Assembly: GCF_000812945.1 (NCBI RefSeq)
Contig: NZ_JSYM01000001.1
Location: forward strand, 620,001 to 684,000
Source: Flavobacterium sp. AED
GTDB lineage: Bacteria > Bacteroidota > Bacteroidia > Flavobacteriales > Flavobacteriaceae
Direction of reading: 5' to 3'
Length of the DNA: 64,000 nucleotides
Position 1 is the stretch's first letter. Each line of letters begins with the position of its first letter. Below are positions 44,428-53,117 of the stretch, one piece after another. Both the position numbers and the translations under genes were made by a program. The notes beneath the pieces are model-generated. The model ran no database searches. It saw only the letters and a list, made by a program, of their open reading frames with translations, and was not told the DNA's origin.

Positions 44428-44569
44428 TTCTAAAATGTTGTTTGTTTATCTGTCATCATGTTTTAAGAATAGAGTGTAGTGTCTTTTAGATTTGCCATCG
44501 ATAGTTTAAGTTTTCATTTGTTGGACTAGATTCTAAATAAAAGTTAGACTTCATGTTTTTTATAGAATA

Positions 44570-45058
44570 CTAATGTTGCATATATTCAGGAAGTGGTATT
44601 CCGTTCATCTCGTATGGTTTTGCCTCAATGAGTACAAAAACAATTCGGCAAACTTCAGTTTCACTTGGATTTTTCCATTTGTGTACTGTGCCGCGTTGAA
44701 TTATAATTTCTCCGGCACCAATTCTCTTCGAAACTTTATTTTCTAATTCAAGTTCGATTTCACCGCTAATTATAATTCCATAATCGATGCTATCCGTTCG
44801 GTGAAGTGGGGAAGAAGCTCCTGGTAACATATCTACAATACGAATCACTGAACCTCCTTTTAGAGTTGTGCCAGCATCTCTTTTGGCACCATCTGTTTCA
44901 TCATTGCAATCAGCAGGGACAGTAGCGGTTGTCCACAATGTAGTCATCGCAGCGTCGCCAGTTGGGATAATAATGGTTTCAAATTCTTCGTCGGAAGTAA
45001 ATACTGCAATGCCTTCGGAAGTATGACCGGTTACAACTCTTCTAATTGGTATATTCAT
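44570..45058 (-). CDS. cupin-domain protein
   Basis: This 162-aa single-cupin protein has motif 1 LHRTDSIDYGIIISGEIELE (about 100-119) and motif 2 IIIQRGTVHKWKNPSE. The Tyr/Asp in place of one motif-1 histidine leaves metal binding uncertain. It might be a small dioxygenase or an isomerase. It is in the same leftward run as the SDRs, with a 142-base gap to the next gene. Confidence 0.8.
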   Translation of the reverse strand: MNIPIRRVVTGHTSEGIAVFTSDEEFETIIIPTGDAAMTTLWTTATVPADCNDETDGAKRDAGTTLKGGSVIRIVDMLPGASSPLHRTDSIDYGIIISGEIELELENKVSKRIGAGEIIIQRGTVHKWKNPSETEVCRIVFVLIEAKPYEMNGIPLPEYMQH

Positions 45059-45073
45059 TTTGCTTTTATTTTA

Positions 45074-45385
45074 TTAGTCTTCGTTTTGAGTTGGAGTTGA
45101 CTTTAGCTTTTTCATAAACTCGCTGAAAGCAGGTCTAAATTCACTAAAAAGCGCATTATCTCTGTTTTTCAGCATTACTTCGCTAAACATTTTTAATCCA
45201 ATCGCAAATTCTACGGCTTGATTTTCAGTCTGAAAAATATTTCTTTGTTTCATCCTTTCAACAATAGTAAAAATATTATCATGATTGTCAAATTCTAATT
45301 CGATTGGAGTATAGATGGTATCATCAACTTTTGCTGTTACCAAAAGTTCTAGTTTCAACTTGTATTTGTTTGTTCTTTTTTCCAT
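45074..45385 (-). CDS. hypothetical protein
   Basis: This 103-aa soluble protein (MEKRTNKYKLKLELLVTAKV) has a beta-rich N-terminal half and a helical C-terminal half. I recognise no family. It is 15 bases upstream of the cupin gene and 64 bases downstream of GH43, which ties it to the catabolic locus. Confidence 0.55.
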   Translation of the reverse strand: MEKRTNKYKLKLELLVTAKVDDTIYTPIELEFDNHDNIFTIVERMKQRNIFQTENQAVEFAIGLKMFSEVMLKNRDNALFSEFRPAFSEFMKKLKSTPTQNED

Positions 45386-45449
45386 TTTTTTTGTTTTTTA
45401 TAAAGGTTGATTCTGAGTAAAATGTAATGGTATGTTTTTCCTGTAATTT

Positions 45450-47048
45450 CTATTCAACAACTTTATAAGTGAAATTCTTAAAATCAGCCGCCGCTTTAGA
45501 TTTCACATTATTTCCTGTAGCATACAAACCAATATATACACCCGTAAAACCTCCTGCCGTTTCTGTACTCAAATATTTTGTTTCTACTTTTCCGAGATCG
45601 GTTGTGGGATTATTGGCTTGCGAAAAACCAAATTCATAAAACGCTGGAGTTCCAGAAATAGTTAGATTTACAGTGCCTTTTTTTAAGGGTATTCGCTTTT
45701 CAATGGTGTTAATTTTACCAATGTTATAGGCTAAAACCAGTTCACGTTCTTTTCCTATTTTTCGAATGAATAGTTTGTAATTGTGTAACCCATCTTTGTA
45801 TAGCGTAATTCCGGCTTCTTCATTTTCGGTGATAGGATTAAAATCAATTGTGGTCGTAGCATTAAAATTAAAATGTTGCTGTCTTCTGCCTACAAAGGTC
45901 ACTCCTGGATTTTTACTCAATGATTTTTCACTTCCATACAATCTTAAATACCCTTTGCGTTCCAAAAGGGAGTAGTTTTGAGGAATGGGATTATTGATGT
46001 AATTCCATTCGAAACCTAATTTTTCTCCAGAGAAATTATCGTTCTGATTGTAGGTTTTCATTTTTATTTCTCCGGGAAGTTTTTCTACTTTCATATCCAA
46101 AGCAATGGAACCAGTTCCATTTACAACTGGCCATTCGTTTGGATTCCAAACCACGGGAGCCAAAAAAGTTTCTCTGCCTAAAATTTGGTGGTCGTTTAAT
46201 GGTCTAAAACCCAATGCTACCATAAACCAAGAACCATCATTAGTTTGGACTAAATCGGCGTGACCAGTTCCTTGAATTGGATTGTTTTCTTCATTTGCAT
46301 TAGCGTGTGTCAGGATAGGATTTGCCAGATTAGATTCATAAGATCCCCAAATATTTTTGCTTCTGGCAATGGTAACTTTGTGTCCATATTCTGTTCCGCC
46401 TTCGGCAATCATTAAATAATAGAAACCGTCTTTTTTGTACAAATGTGGTCCTTCTGGGTATTTTCCGCCAGTTCCTTTCCAAATCGTTACAGGCTCTGAA
46501 AGTAGTTTTCCAGTAGCTAAATCTATTTCGGACATCACAATCCGATTTTTTATAGCTCCCCAATTTTGCGCAGACGTGACATAGACTTTCCCATTATCAT
46601 CAAAAAACAAACTAGGGTCAATTCCAGGAGTGGCAATCCAAATAGGATTTGACCAAGGCCCAGCTGGATTTTTTGCAGTTACATAGAAATTTCCTTTGTC
46701 GGTAATATTAGTCGTTATCATATAAAACAAACCATTATTATATCGGATGGTTGGTGCAAAAATGCCCAAAGTAGTTTGCGCTTTCGCCAATGGCAATTGT
46801 TCTTCTCTATCTAAAACATACCCAATTTGTTCCCAGTTGACCAAATTGGTACTGTGAAAAATAGGCACCCCTGGAAAATAACCAAAACTGCTGTTTACCA
46901 TATAATAATCGTCCTGCACCTTACAGATACTTGGATCTGGATAAAATCCGGGCAATACGGGATTTTGATAGTGTACTTGACCATAAACGACTACTTGTAA
47001 TAATAACAAAAGTAGCGTTGGGATTATTTTGGTTTTAGAAGAAATCAT
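45450..47048 (-). CDS. glycoside hydrolase family 43 protein
   Basis: This 532-aa exported enzyme (signal peptide ending VYG) has a five-bladed propeller with the catalytic base in GFYPDPSICKVQDDYY (about 33-48), the pKa modulator in GIDPSLFFDDNG, and the acid in PEGPHLYKKDGFYY near 203. A C-terminal beta-sandwich of about 200 residues is typical of GH43 beta-xylosidases. It probably removes xylosyl or arabinosyl units. It is 12 bases after GH3, same operon. Confidence 0.9.
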   Translation of the reverse strand: MISSKTKIIPTLLLLLLQVVVYGQVHYQNPVLPGFYPDPSICKVQDDYYMVNSSFGYFPGVPIFHSTNLVNWEQIGYVLDREEQLPLAKAQTTLGIFAPTIRYNNGLFYMITTNITDKGNFYVTAKNPAGPWSNPIWIATPGIDPSLFFDDNGKVYVTSAQNWGAIKNRIVMSEIDLATGKLLSEPVTIWKGTGGKYPEGPHLYKKDGFYYLMIAEGGTEYGHKVTIARSKNIWGSYESNLANPILTHANANEENNPIQGTGHADLVQTNDGSWFMVALGFRPLNDHQILGRETFLAPVVWNPNEWPVVNGTGSIALDMKVEKLPGEIKMKTYNQNDNFSGEKLGFEWNYINNPIPQNYSLLERKGYLRLYGSEKSLSKNPGVTFVGRRQQHFNFNATTTIDFNPITENEEAGITLYKDGLHNYKLFIRKIGKERELVLAYNIGKINTIEKRIPLKKGTVNLTISGTPAFYEFGFSQANNPTTDLGKVETKYLSTETAGGFTGVYIGLYATGNNVKSKAAADFKNFTYKVVE

Positions 47049-47060
47049 TTTAGTCTTTGT

Positions 47061-49370
47061 TTATTTTTTACTTGTGCTCATTAGTATATCTTTTTTCAAA
47101 CTAAACTCTTTTGTTTGTTTGATATCCAATGAAGAAGTTCCCATTCGAATCGTATATTTTCCTGCTTCGGCTATCCAAGAAGAAAGAGCAGGATCATAAG
47201 AAGCTAATTCGCTTGGAGTAAGGGTAAAGCTGATGGTTTGTGATTCGTTTGGCTGTAATAGTTTTGTTTTTGCAAATCCTTTCAACTCTTCGGATGGTTT
47301 TTTTAATTTTTCTGAAGGAGCATTTAGATACAATTGTGCCACTTCTTTTCCAGCTACTTTTCCCGTATTTTTGATGGTAATGGTTGCGGTAATTTTATTC
47401 TCAAAAGTTGATGAACTGAGTTGAATAGCACCATAAGAAAATTGGGTATAACTTAAACCAAAACCAAATTCGTAAGCTGTTTTTACCTTTTTAGTGTTGT
47501 AATAGCGATAGCCCACATAAATATCATCATCATAAGTTATCTCGGCAGGATAAGTTGGCATTACAGGATCGAGTGTTTCTCCTTCCTTAAGCGGAAGTTG
47601 TTTTCCTGGAAAATTTCCGGCTGAAGGTACGTCGGTGTAGGAAATAGGAAATGTAGCCGTTAATTTTCCTGATGGGTTTACTTTACCCGATAGTATATCG
47701 GCTATGGCATTACCACCTTCCATACCCGGTTGCCAAGCCATCAAAAGAGCATCAACCAAAGGACTCCAACTCGCCATTTCAAGAACACCACCAGCATTGA
47801 TAACCACAATAACTTTTTTATTTTTTGCATGAAAAGATTCCGAAAGTGTTTTAAGTGTTTGCTTTTCAGCATCAGTTAAATTGAAATCATTTTCTACTTT
47901 ACGGTCTTTAGATTCACCGGATATTCTACCAATTGTGATAATAGCAATATCAGAATTAGCTGCTGATGCTATAATCATCTCGTTTTTAACATCCATTTCT
48001 TTAATAGAAAAAGGATTAAAAACGTCCATAAATGAAGGAGCTGGTTTTTTGGCGTTTTCTGCTTTTACATAATCTTCATAAGTAGATTTGGCATTTTGTT
48101 GCAGTTTGAATCCAGAATTCAGTAAACCTTCGTCAAGAGAGATGGTATATTTTTTTACTACATCGCCACTACCTGTTCCTCCCGCAATAATGTCATAAGA
48201 TGCGTTGCCAAATAAGGCAATAGTACTGGATTTTGGTAGTGGCAAAGCATTATTGTTTTTTAACAAAACCATTCCTTCAGCTGCTACCATTCTAGAAACA
48301 GCTGCATTTGCTTTTAAATCAGGTTCATTTGTATAATTATACTTTTTGAAAGTAATGGATTTTACAATAAGATTTAAAACGCGTTCCACACTCAGATCTA
48401 AATCAGTCATAGCAAGCGAGCCGTTTTTTACCGCATTGCTAATGGTTTGTACTTGATCTGGCCTTCCCGGCATTTGTAAATCATTTCCAGCTGCTAGAGA
48501 AATTGCCGCATTTTGTCCCGCAAACCAATCACTCATTACCATTCCTTTAAAACCCCATTCTTTACGTAAAATCTTAGTTATTAAATCTTTGCTTTCAGAG
48601 GTATGGGTGCCATTTATTAGATTGTATGAAGTCATCAACGTCCACGGATTTGATTTTTTGACGGCTATTTCAAAACCTTTTAGATAGATTTCTCTTAAAG
48701 CACGTTCGCTTACAATCGTGTTCAATTTCATTCTATTGGTTTCGGTATTATTAGCTGCAAAATGTTTTATGGAAACTCCAATACCATATTTCTGAATACC
48801 ATTGGTAACAGCAGCTGCAATAGTTCCCGAAAGAAAGGGGTCTTCAGAATAGTACTCGAAATTTCGACCTCCCAAAGGATTTCTTTGTATGTTAAAAGCA
48901 GGAGTTAATACAATATCGATTCCATAATCCTTAGCTTCACGACCTAATATTTCACCCACCTTTTTTGTCATGATGGTATCCCAAGTGCTGGCTAATAAAG
49001 TACCAATTGGAATGGCTGTAGCGTATTTTGGTTTGGCATTGGTTAAATCCATAAAATGAATTCCAGCCGGTCCGTCCGACAGGGTAATGCTAGGAATTCC
49101 TAAACGGTTTATAGCGTGTGTTCTACCAGATGTACCCGGAACTTTCGGTGTAATTTTGTCGTCTTCGGGATCATTAGGAGGCAATAATCCTGCTGGCGCT
49201 CCCGGAATATACATACCCATTCCGACCACCAACTTGACTTTTTCTTCAAGAGTCAAAGCTTTGATAACTTGTTTTATATTGTTTTTGTTTAATTGTGGTA
49301 ATTGTTTTTCTTGTGCCGAAACCATTAAGTTGAGGCAAGCAAAACAAATCATTAGAAGGAACTTTTTCAT
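47061..49370 (-). CDS. glycoside hydrolase family 3 beta-glucosidase-like
   Basis: This 769-aa protein has a signal peptide (ending VSA), the GH3 TIM-barrel domain with GRNFEYYSEDPFLSG and SIKHFAANNTE, and the nucleophile aspartate in KGMVMSDWFAG (near 288). The alpha/beta sandwich domain and a C-terminal fibronectin III-like domain follow (FGFGLSYTQFSYG onward). It probably acts on beta-glucosides or xylosides in the periplasm. It is co-directional with GH43, the esterase and GH1. Confidence 0.92.
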   Translation of the reverse strand: MKKFLLMICFACLNLMVSAQEKQLPQLNKNNIKQVIKALTLEEKVKLVVGMGMYIPGAPAGLLPPNDPEDDKITPKVPGTSGRTHAINRLGIPSITLSDGPAGIHFMDLTNAKPKYATAIPIGTLLASTWDTIMTKKVGEILGREAKDYGIDIVLTPAFNIQRNPLGGRNFEYYSEDPFLSGTIAAAVTNGIQKYGIGVSIKHFAANNTETNRMKLNTIVSERALREIYLKGFEIAVKKSNPWTLMTSYNLINGTHTSESKDLITKILRKEWGFKGMVMSDWFAGQNAAISLAAGNDLQMPGRPDQVQTISNAVKNGSLAMTDLDLSVERVLNLIVKSITFKKYNYTNEPDLKANAAVSRMVAAEGMVLLKNNNALPLPKSSTIALFGNASYDIIAGGTGSGDVVKKYTISLDEGLLNSGFKLQQNAKSTYEDYVKAENAKKPAPSFMDVFNPFSIKEMDVKNEMIIASAANSDIAIITIGRISGESKDRKVENDFNLTDAEKQTLKTLSESFHAKNKKVIVVINAGGVLEMASWSPLVDALLMAWQPGMEGGNAIADILSGKVNPSGKLTATFPISYTDVPSAGNFPGKQLPLKEGETLDPVMPTYPAEITYDDDIYVGYRYYNTKKVKTAYEFGFGLSYTQFSYGAIQLSSSTFENKITATITIKNTGKVAGKEVAQLYLNAPSEKLKKPSEELKGFAKTKLLQPNESQTISFTLTPSELASYDPALSSWIAEAGKYTIRMGTSSLDIKQTKEFSLKKDILMSTSKK

Positions 49371-49420
49371 GATGTAGTATTTGATTTAAATGAAATATGA
49401 ACACTAATTATGGTGATGTG

Positions 49421-50290
49421 CTACAACATTCCTTGCAGTTTCAACCATTCGCCAAAACGGTCTATCCAGCTGTCAACAGGTAAATTCTGTTTACGCATTC
49501 CAAAACCATGACCTCCTTTGGAGTAAATATGCAATTCTGCTGATTTTCTTGCGGCTAACCAATCGCTATAAGTTTTTACACTATTTGGGGCTAAACCCAA
49601 TTGGTCATCTGAAGCGGCTGCAATAAATAGAGGAGGAGCATCTGCTGGAACAATTGTATTTTTTAAAGCTCCTGTATAGGCGTAAATTGGGGCTGCAAAA
49701 TCTGGACGATTGCTTCCTTTCGAATTGAAAACGGTGCCAATTGCTACAGTTCCTCCAGCCGAGAAACCTATAATTCCGATTCTGTTTTTCTCAATATTAA
49801 ACTCAGCTGCATGATCTCTCACATATTGTATTGCAGTTAATCCATCGGCAATAGCCAGAGTGACAATGGGAGCATTGATGGAATCTAATTTTTTTCTATT
49901 TTCGAATAATGGAAAAAGCTCTTTTACGGGGTCGTCGGTTTCACTTTTTACGAGTCGGTATTTTAAGACAAATGCCGTTATTCCTTTTGAATTTAACCAT
50001 TTGGCTACCTCAATTCCTTCACTGTTTATAGATAAAGTATGAAAACCACCTCCTGGACAAATAATCATAGCAGTTCCGTTTGACAAAGTTTTGTCCGGTG
50101 CATACATCGTAAGTGTGGATTGTGAAACATTGTACACCACTTGGGTTTGAAATGTCTGTGAAAACATTTCTTTTTCCTGCCAATTCCAGTTTTCTGAACC
50201 GGGTGCTTTCCCCTGATAGAGAGGAATCGTTTTTTGGGCATTTGAAATAAATGCGATAAATAATACAACTAGAAAGGTTTTATTTTTCAT
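49421..50290 (-). CDS. exported alpha/beta hydrolase (esterase)
   Basis: This 289-aa protein has a signal peptide (ending SNA), an HGGG-like oxyanion region (ICPGGGFHTLS), the nucleophile elbow GFSAGGT near residue 180, and a final GGHGFGM with the catalytic His. It resembles the acetyl-xylan esterase/BD-FAE-like group that removes acetyl or feruloyl groups. Position among glycosidase genes supports trimming of an acylated glycoside. It is 18 bases downstream of GH1. Confidence 0.85.
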   Translation of the reverse strand: MKNKTFLVVLFIAFISNAQKTIPLYQGKAPGSENWNWQEKEMFSQTFQTQVVYNVSQSTLTMYAPDKTLSNGTAMIICPGGGFHTLSINSEGIEVAKWLNSKGITAFVLKYRLVKSETDDPVKELFPLFENRKKLDSINAPIVTLAIADGLTAIQYVRDHAAEFNIEKNRIGIIGFSAGGTVAIGTVFNSKGSNRPDFAAPIYAYTGALKNTIVPADAPPLFIAAASDDQLGLAPNSVKTYSDWLAARKSAELHIYSKGGHGFGMRKQNLPVDSWIDRFGEWLKLQGML

Positions 50291-50308
50291 TATAATCGAT
50301 GCTAATTA

Positions 50309-51757
50309 TTAATTTTTATACTGTTGAATTAATTTTTGATACTCATAAAAACTTTGTTTTGGGATGCGTTCTTGGGTTTCGAAATCAACGTAGATTAGTC
50401 CAAAGCGTTTGGTGTATCCAAAAACCCATTCGAAATTATCCCAACCACTCCAAGGAAAATACCCAATTAGGTTTACACCATTTGCTTTAGCTTTTAGCGC
50501 AGCGGCTATATGACGTTTGATAAAATCAGCACGAAGCGGGTCTTTTACAATAGGTTTTGCTTTCAAATCTTCCCCTTCAAAACCAGCACCATTTTCAGTA
50601 ATCATCATTTTTGGACTACCATAATCATTTTTTATTCTTGTTAATAAATTGTATAATTCATCTGGTCTTACGGGACCATTGTGCGATTTTACTTTATCGG
50701 TGTTATTGTCCATCCAAGTACTGGCAAAAGGCGCTTTTTCATCATAATTCACTAATGCTGGGGCGTAATAATTAATTCCTAAAAAATCAGGTTTAGTTTC
50801 AGCTAGTATTTTCATTTCAGATCCTGAAGGTTGAAAGGAAGGATCGTATTTTTGAACTGAATCAACTACTTGCTGTGGGTAATTCCCTTTAAATAAGCCG
50901 TCCAAAAAGAACTTGTTTAAAAGTTTATCTTCAAATTCACTCGCTTTTAAATCTTTAGGATTATTTGAATCTAAAGGCAAACATGGCGATAGATTTAAAG
51001 TCATTCCTATTTGTCCTTTTAAATTCATTTCATGATACATTTTGGTAACTGCTGCGTTTGCCAATAATTGGCGATGTGCTTTTTGAATACCTTTAGCAAA
51101 ACGAACGGTATTTGGTTCTTTACTTTGCTCCATATTGATTAGGTATTCAGCAACCATGAATTCAATATAAGGTTCATTGAAAGTGATGAAATACTTTACT
51201 TTTTTACCATAACGTTTCAAAACAACTTCGGCATAATTTTTATACCAATTGATCATTTCTGGATTTCCCCAACCTCCTTTTTGTACTAAAGCAAAGGGAT
51301 AATCAAAATGATACAATGTAATAACTGGTTCAATTCCGGCCGCTTTTAAATCATCGATAAGAAGGTCGTAATGCGCCAAGCCTTTTTCGTTTACTGCTCC
51401 AGTGCCATCAGGGATAATTCGGCTCCAGTCTAATGAAAAACGATAGGAATTCACGCCAAGTTTTTTCATTAATTGAATGTCTTTTAAGTATTGCGTTCGG
51501 TCATACATATTGATGGCTACATTTCCCGTTTGTTTTTGACCAATTAAAAACTGGGTAACGCCCACTTTATTGGTTAGGAAATCCCATTTCGATTCACCTT
51601 TTCCATCTTCTTGGAAACCACCTTCTACTTGATAAGCAGCTGAAGCAATTCCCCATAGAAAAGGTTTTTTATTTGTTTTTTTCTGCGCTTCTGTTTTTTC
51701 CTTACATCCTATTAAACATACAAATGCTATCATTAGAATTGAAATACGTTTTGTCAT
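50309..51757 (-). CDS. glycoside hydrolase family 1 beta-glucosidase, lipoprotein
   Basis: This 482-aa enzyme has a lipoprotein signal with lipobox LIGC (C18), so it is membrane-anchored outside the cytoplasm, which is unusual for GH1. The acid/base glutamate lies in YFITFNEPYIEF (about 200-211) and the nucleophile in MITENGAGF (about 398-406). The N-terminal FLWGIASAAYQVEG and GLDWSRI-like FSLDWSRIIP motifs are intact. It is likely to hydrolyse aryl beta-glucosides. Confidence 0.92.
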   Translation of the reverse strand: MTKRISILMIAFVCLIGCKEKTEAQKKTNKKPFLWGIASAAYQVEGGFQEDGKGESKWDFLTNKVGVTQFLIGQKQTGNVAINMYDRTQYLKDIQLMKKLGVNSYRFSLDWSRIIPDGTGAVNEKGLAHYDLLIDDLKAAGIEPVITLYHFDYPFALVQKGGWGNPEMINWYKNYAEVVLKRYGKKVKYFITFNEPYIEFMVAEYLINMEQSKEPNTVRFAKGIQKAHRQLLANAAVTKMYHEMNLKGQIGMTLNLSPCLPLDSNNPKDLKASEFEDKLLNKFFLDGLFKGNYPQQVVDSVQKYDPSFQPSGSEMKILAETKPDFLGINYYAPALVNYDEKAPFASTWMDNNTDKVKSHNGPVRPDELYNLLTRIKNDYGSPKMMITENGAGFEGEDLKAKPIVKDPLRADFIKRHIAAALKAKANGVNLIGYFPWSGWDNFEWVFGYTKRFGLIYVDFETQERIPKQSFYEYQKLIQQYKN

Positions 51758-51844
51758 TTGTTTTGATTTTTGATTTTTTTTTATAATGAGTAACAGATAG
51801 TTTTTTTGATACTATTACTGTTTTATTTTTTTGATGCTAAAAAG

Positions 51845-53077
51845 CTATAGGACGGTTTCAATTTCTGAAAAGCTTTCTTTTTTACTAAAGCTTTTGTTAC
51901 TTTCGAGTAATTTTGAAACAAAAAACAAACCTAATACAGCCATTACGGCAGATACCCAAAGAAAGGCAGATGGATCTATTTTATCCGAAAGTACTCCAGA
52001 TATTGCAGGGATAATCACGCCTCCTACAATCTCTCCTATACCCATAACTAAGCCCATTGCTTTAGCACGCAAATGGATTGGTACTCCTTCTGAAGGGATT
52101 ACTGCAGCAACCATAGCGATACAGCCCATCGCTAAATAGCTAATAAACATAGCAGGAAGTTGTAGCGCAGATCCGCTAAGGAAATGTACGGTAAAAGGGT
52201 ATAAAATCCCTAGACCCATAAAAATAAACATGATGGGTTTACGACCAAATCGATCAGAAAGACCTGAAACAAGTACAGAACCTATCAATCCTGATAATCC
52301 TAAGAGTCCCATAGTTTTTCCCATTTCATCTGCTGACATTCCCTGTACTTCTATAAAATATTTTGAGATAAAAGGGAGTGTTGCAAACCACCAACCAAAA
52401 ACACAACAAGCCAATGGGATTCCCCATTTTATATTGTTATACTGTACTAGTTCAGAAAAATTAATTGTTGAATTGGTTTTGTTTTCTGTACTTTCTGCAG
52501 TTGGTTTTTTGATATAACGCCAAGCTAATAGCGCTAAAATTAAACCTGGGATTCCCGCAATATAAAATGCTTTTCTCCAACCCATACTCTCAGCAATGGC
52601 TACAAGTATAACGGGTGCTAAAATGGAACCAAAAAGTGCTGCTCCAACTCCTTGTAGAATACCTGCATTGAGTCCCAATCGATTTGGAGAAGATTCTCTT
52701 TCAACAAAATTTTGTGCAAGAGGGATTACCGCACCTTCAGAAAAACCCATTACAAATCGAGCTATAAATAGCGTTGCAAATGACAAGGCTACTCCTGATC
52801 CGAAAGAGCAAATTGAAAAAGTGATTACTGTAATTAGGAAAACCAATTTTTTTCGATTTTTTGCTTCTGCCCATGCCACAGTAAAATAGCTTGAAAAAGC
52901 CCATGCTAATGAAAGAGACCCAGCTAGTAATCCTATTTGGGTGTCATTCAAAACTAAGTCTTTTGCTATATAGGGCATAAGAAAATTAAGTGCTAAACGG
53001 TCAAAAAACAGGCAGCCAAATACGAGTGCCATTAGGGTAACCATTCCATTTTCGTAGGTAAAAAATTTATTTTTCAT
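51845..53077 (-). CDS. MFS transporter
   Basis: This 410-aa protein has twelve predicted hydrophobic helices. The loop 2-3 segment AEAKNRKKLVF and the loop 8-9 motif LSDRFGRKPIMF match the MFS signature. ARFVMGFSEGAVIPLAQNF is typical of the anion:cation symporter group that carries aromatic acids and sugar acids. It probably takes up the aglycone or a sugar acid from the periplasm. It lies between GH1 and the TonB receptor. Confidence 0.88.
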   Translation of the reverse strand: MKNKFFTYENGMVTLMALVFGCLFFDRLALNFLMPYIAKDLVLNDTQIGLLAGSLSLAWAFSSYFTVAWAEAKNRKKLVFLITVITFSICSFGSGVALSFATLFIARFVMGFSEGAVIPLAQNFVERESSPNRLGLNAGILQGVGAALFGSILAPVILVAIAESMGWRKAFYIAGIPGLILALLAWRYIKKPTAESTENKTNSTINFSELVQYNNIKWGIPLACCVFGWWFATLPFISKYFIEVQGMSADEMGKTMGLLGLSGLIGSVLVSGLSDRFGRKPIMFIFMGLGILYPFTVHFLSGSALQLPAMFISYLAMGCIAMVAAVIPSEGVPIHLRAKAMGLVMGIGEIVGGVIIPAISGVLSDKIDPSAFLWVSAVMAVLGLFFVSKLLESNKSFSKKESFSEIETVL

Positions 53078-53089
53078 ATAAGATAAAAT

Positions 53090-53109
53090 AATCCCCCTTT
53101 CGGGGGATT
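53090..53109 (-). terminator. hairpin between receptor and MFS genes
   Basis: AATCCCCC and GGGGGATT with a TTTC loop lie 8 bases after the receptor stop. It may attenuate transcription into the MFS gene. Confidence 0.65.
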
Positions 53110-53117
53110 TAGATTAA

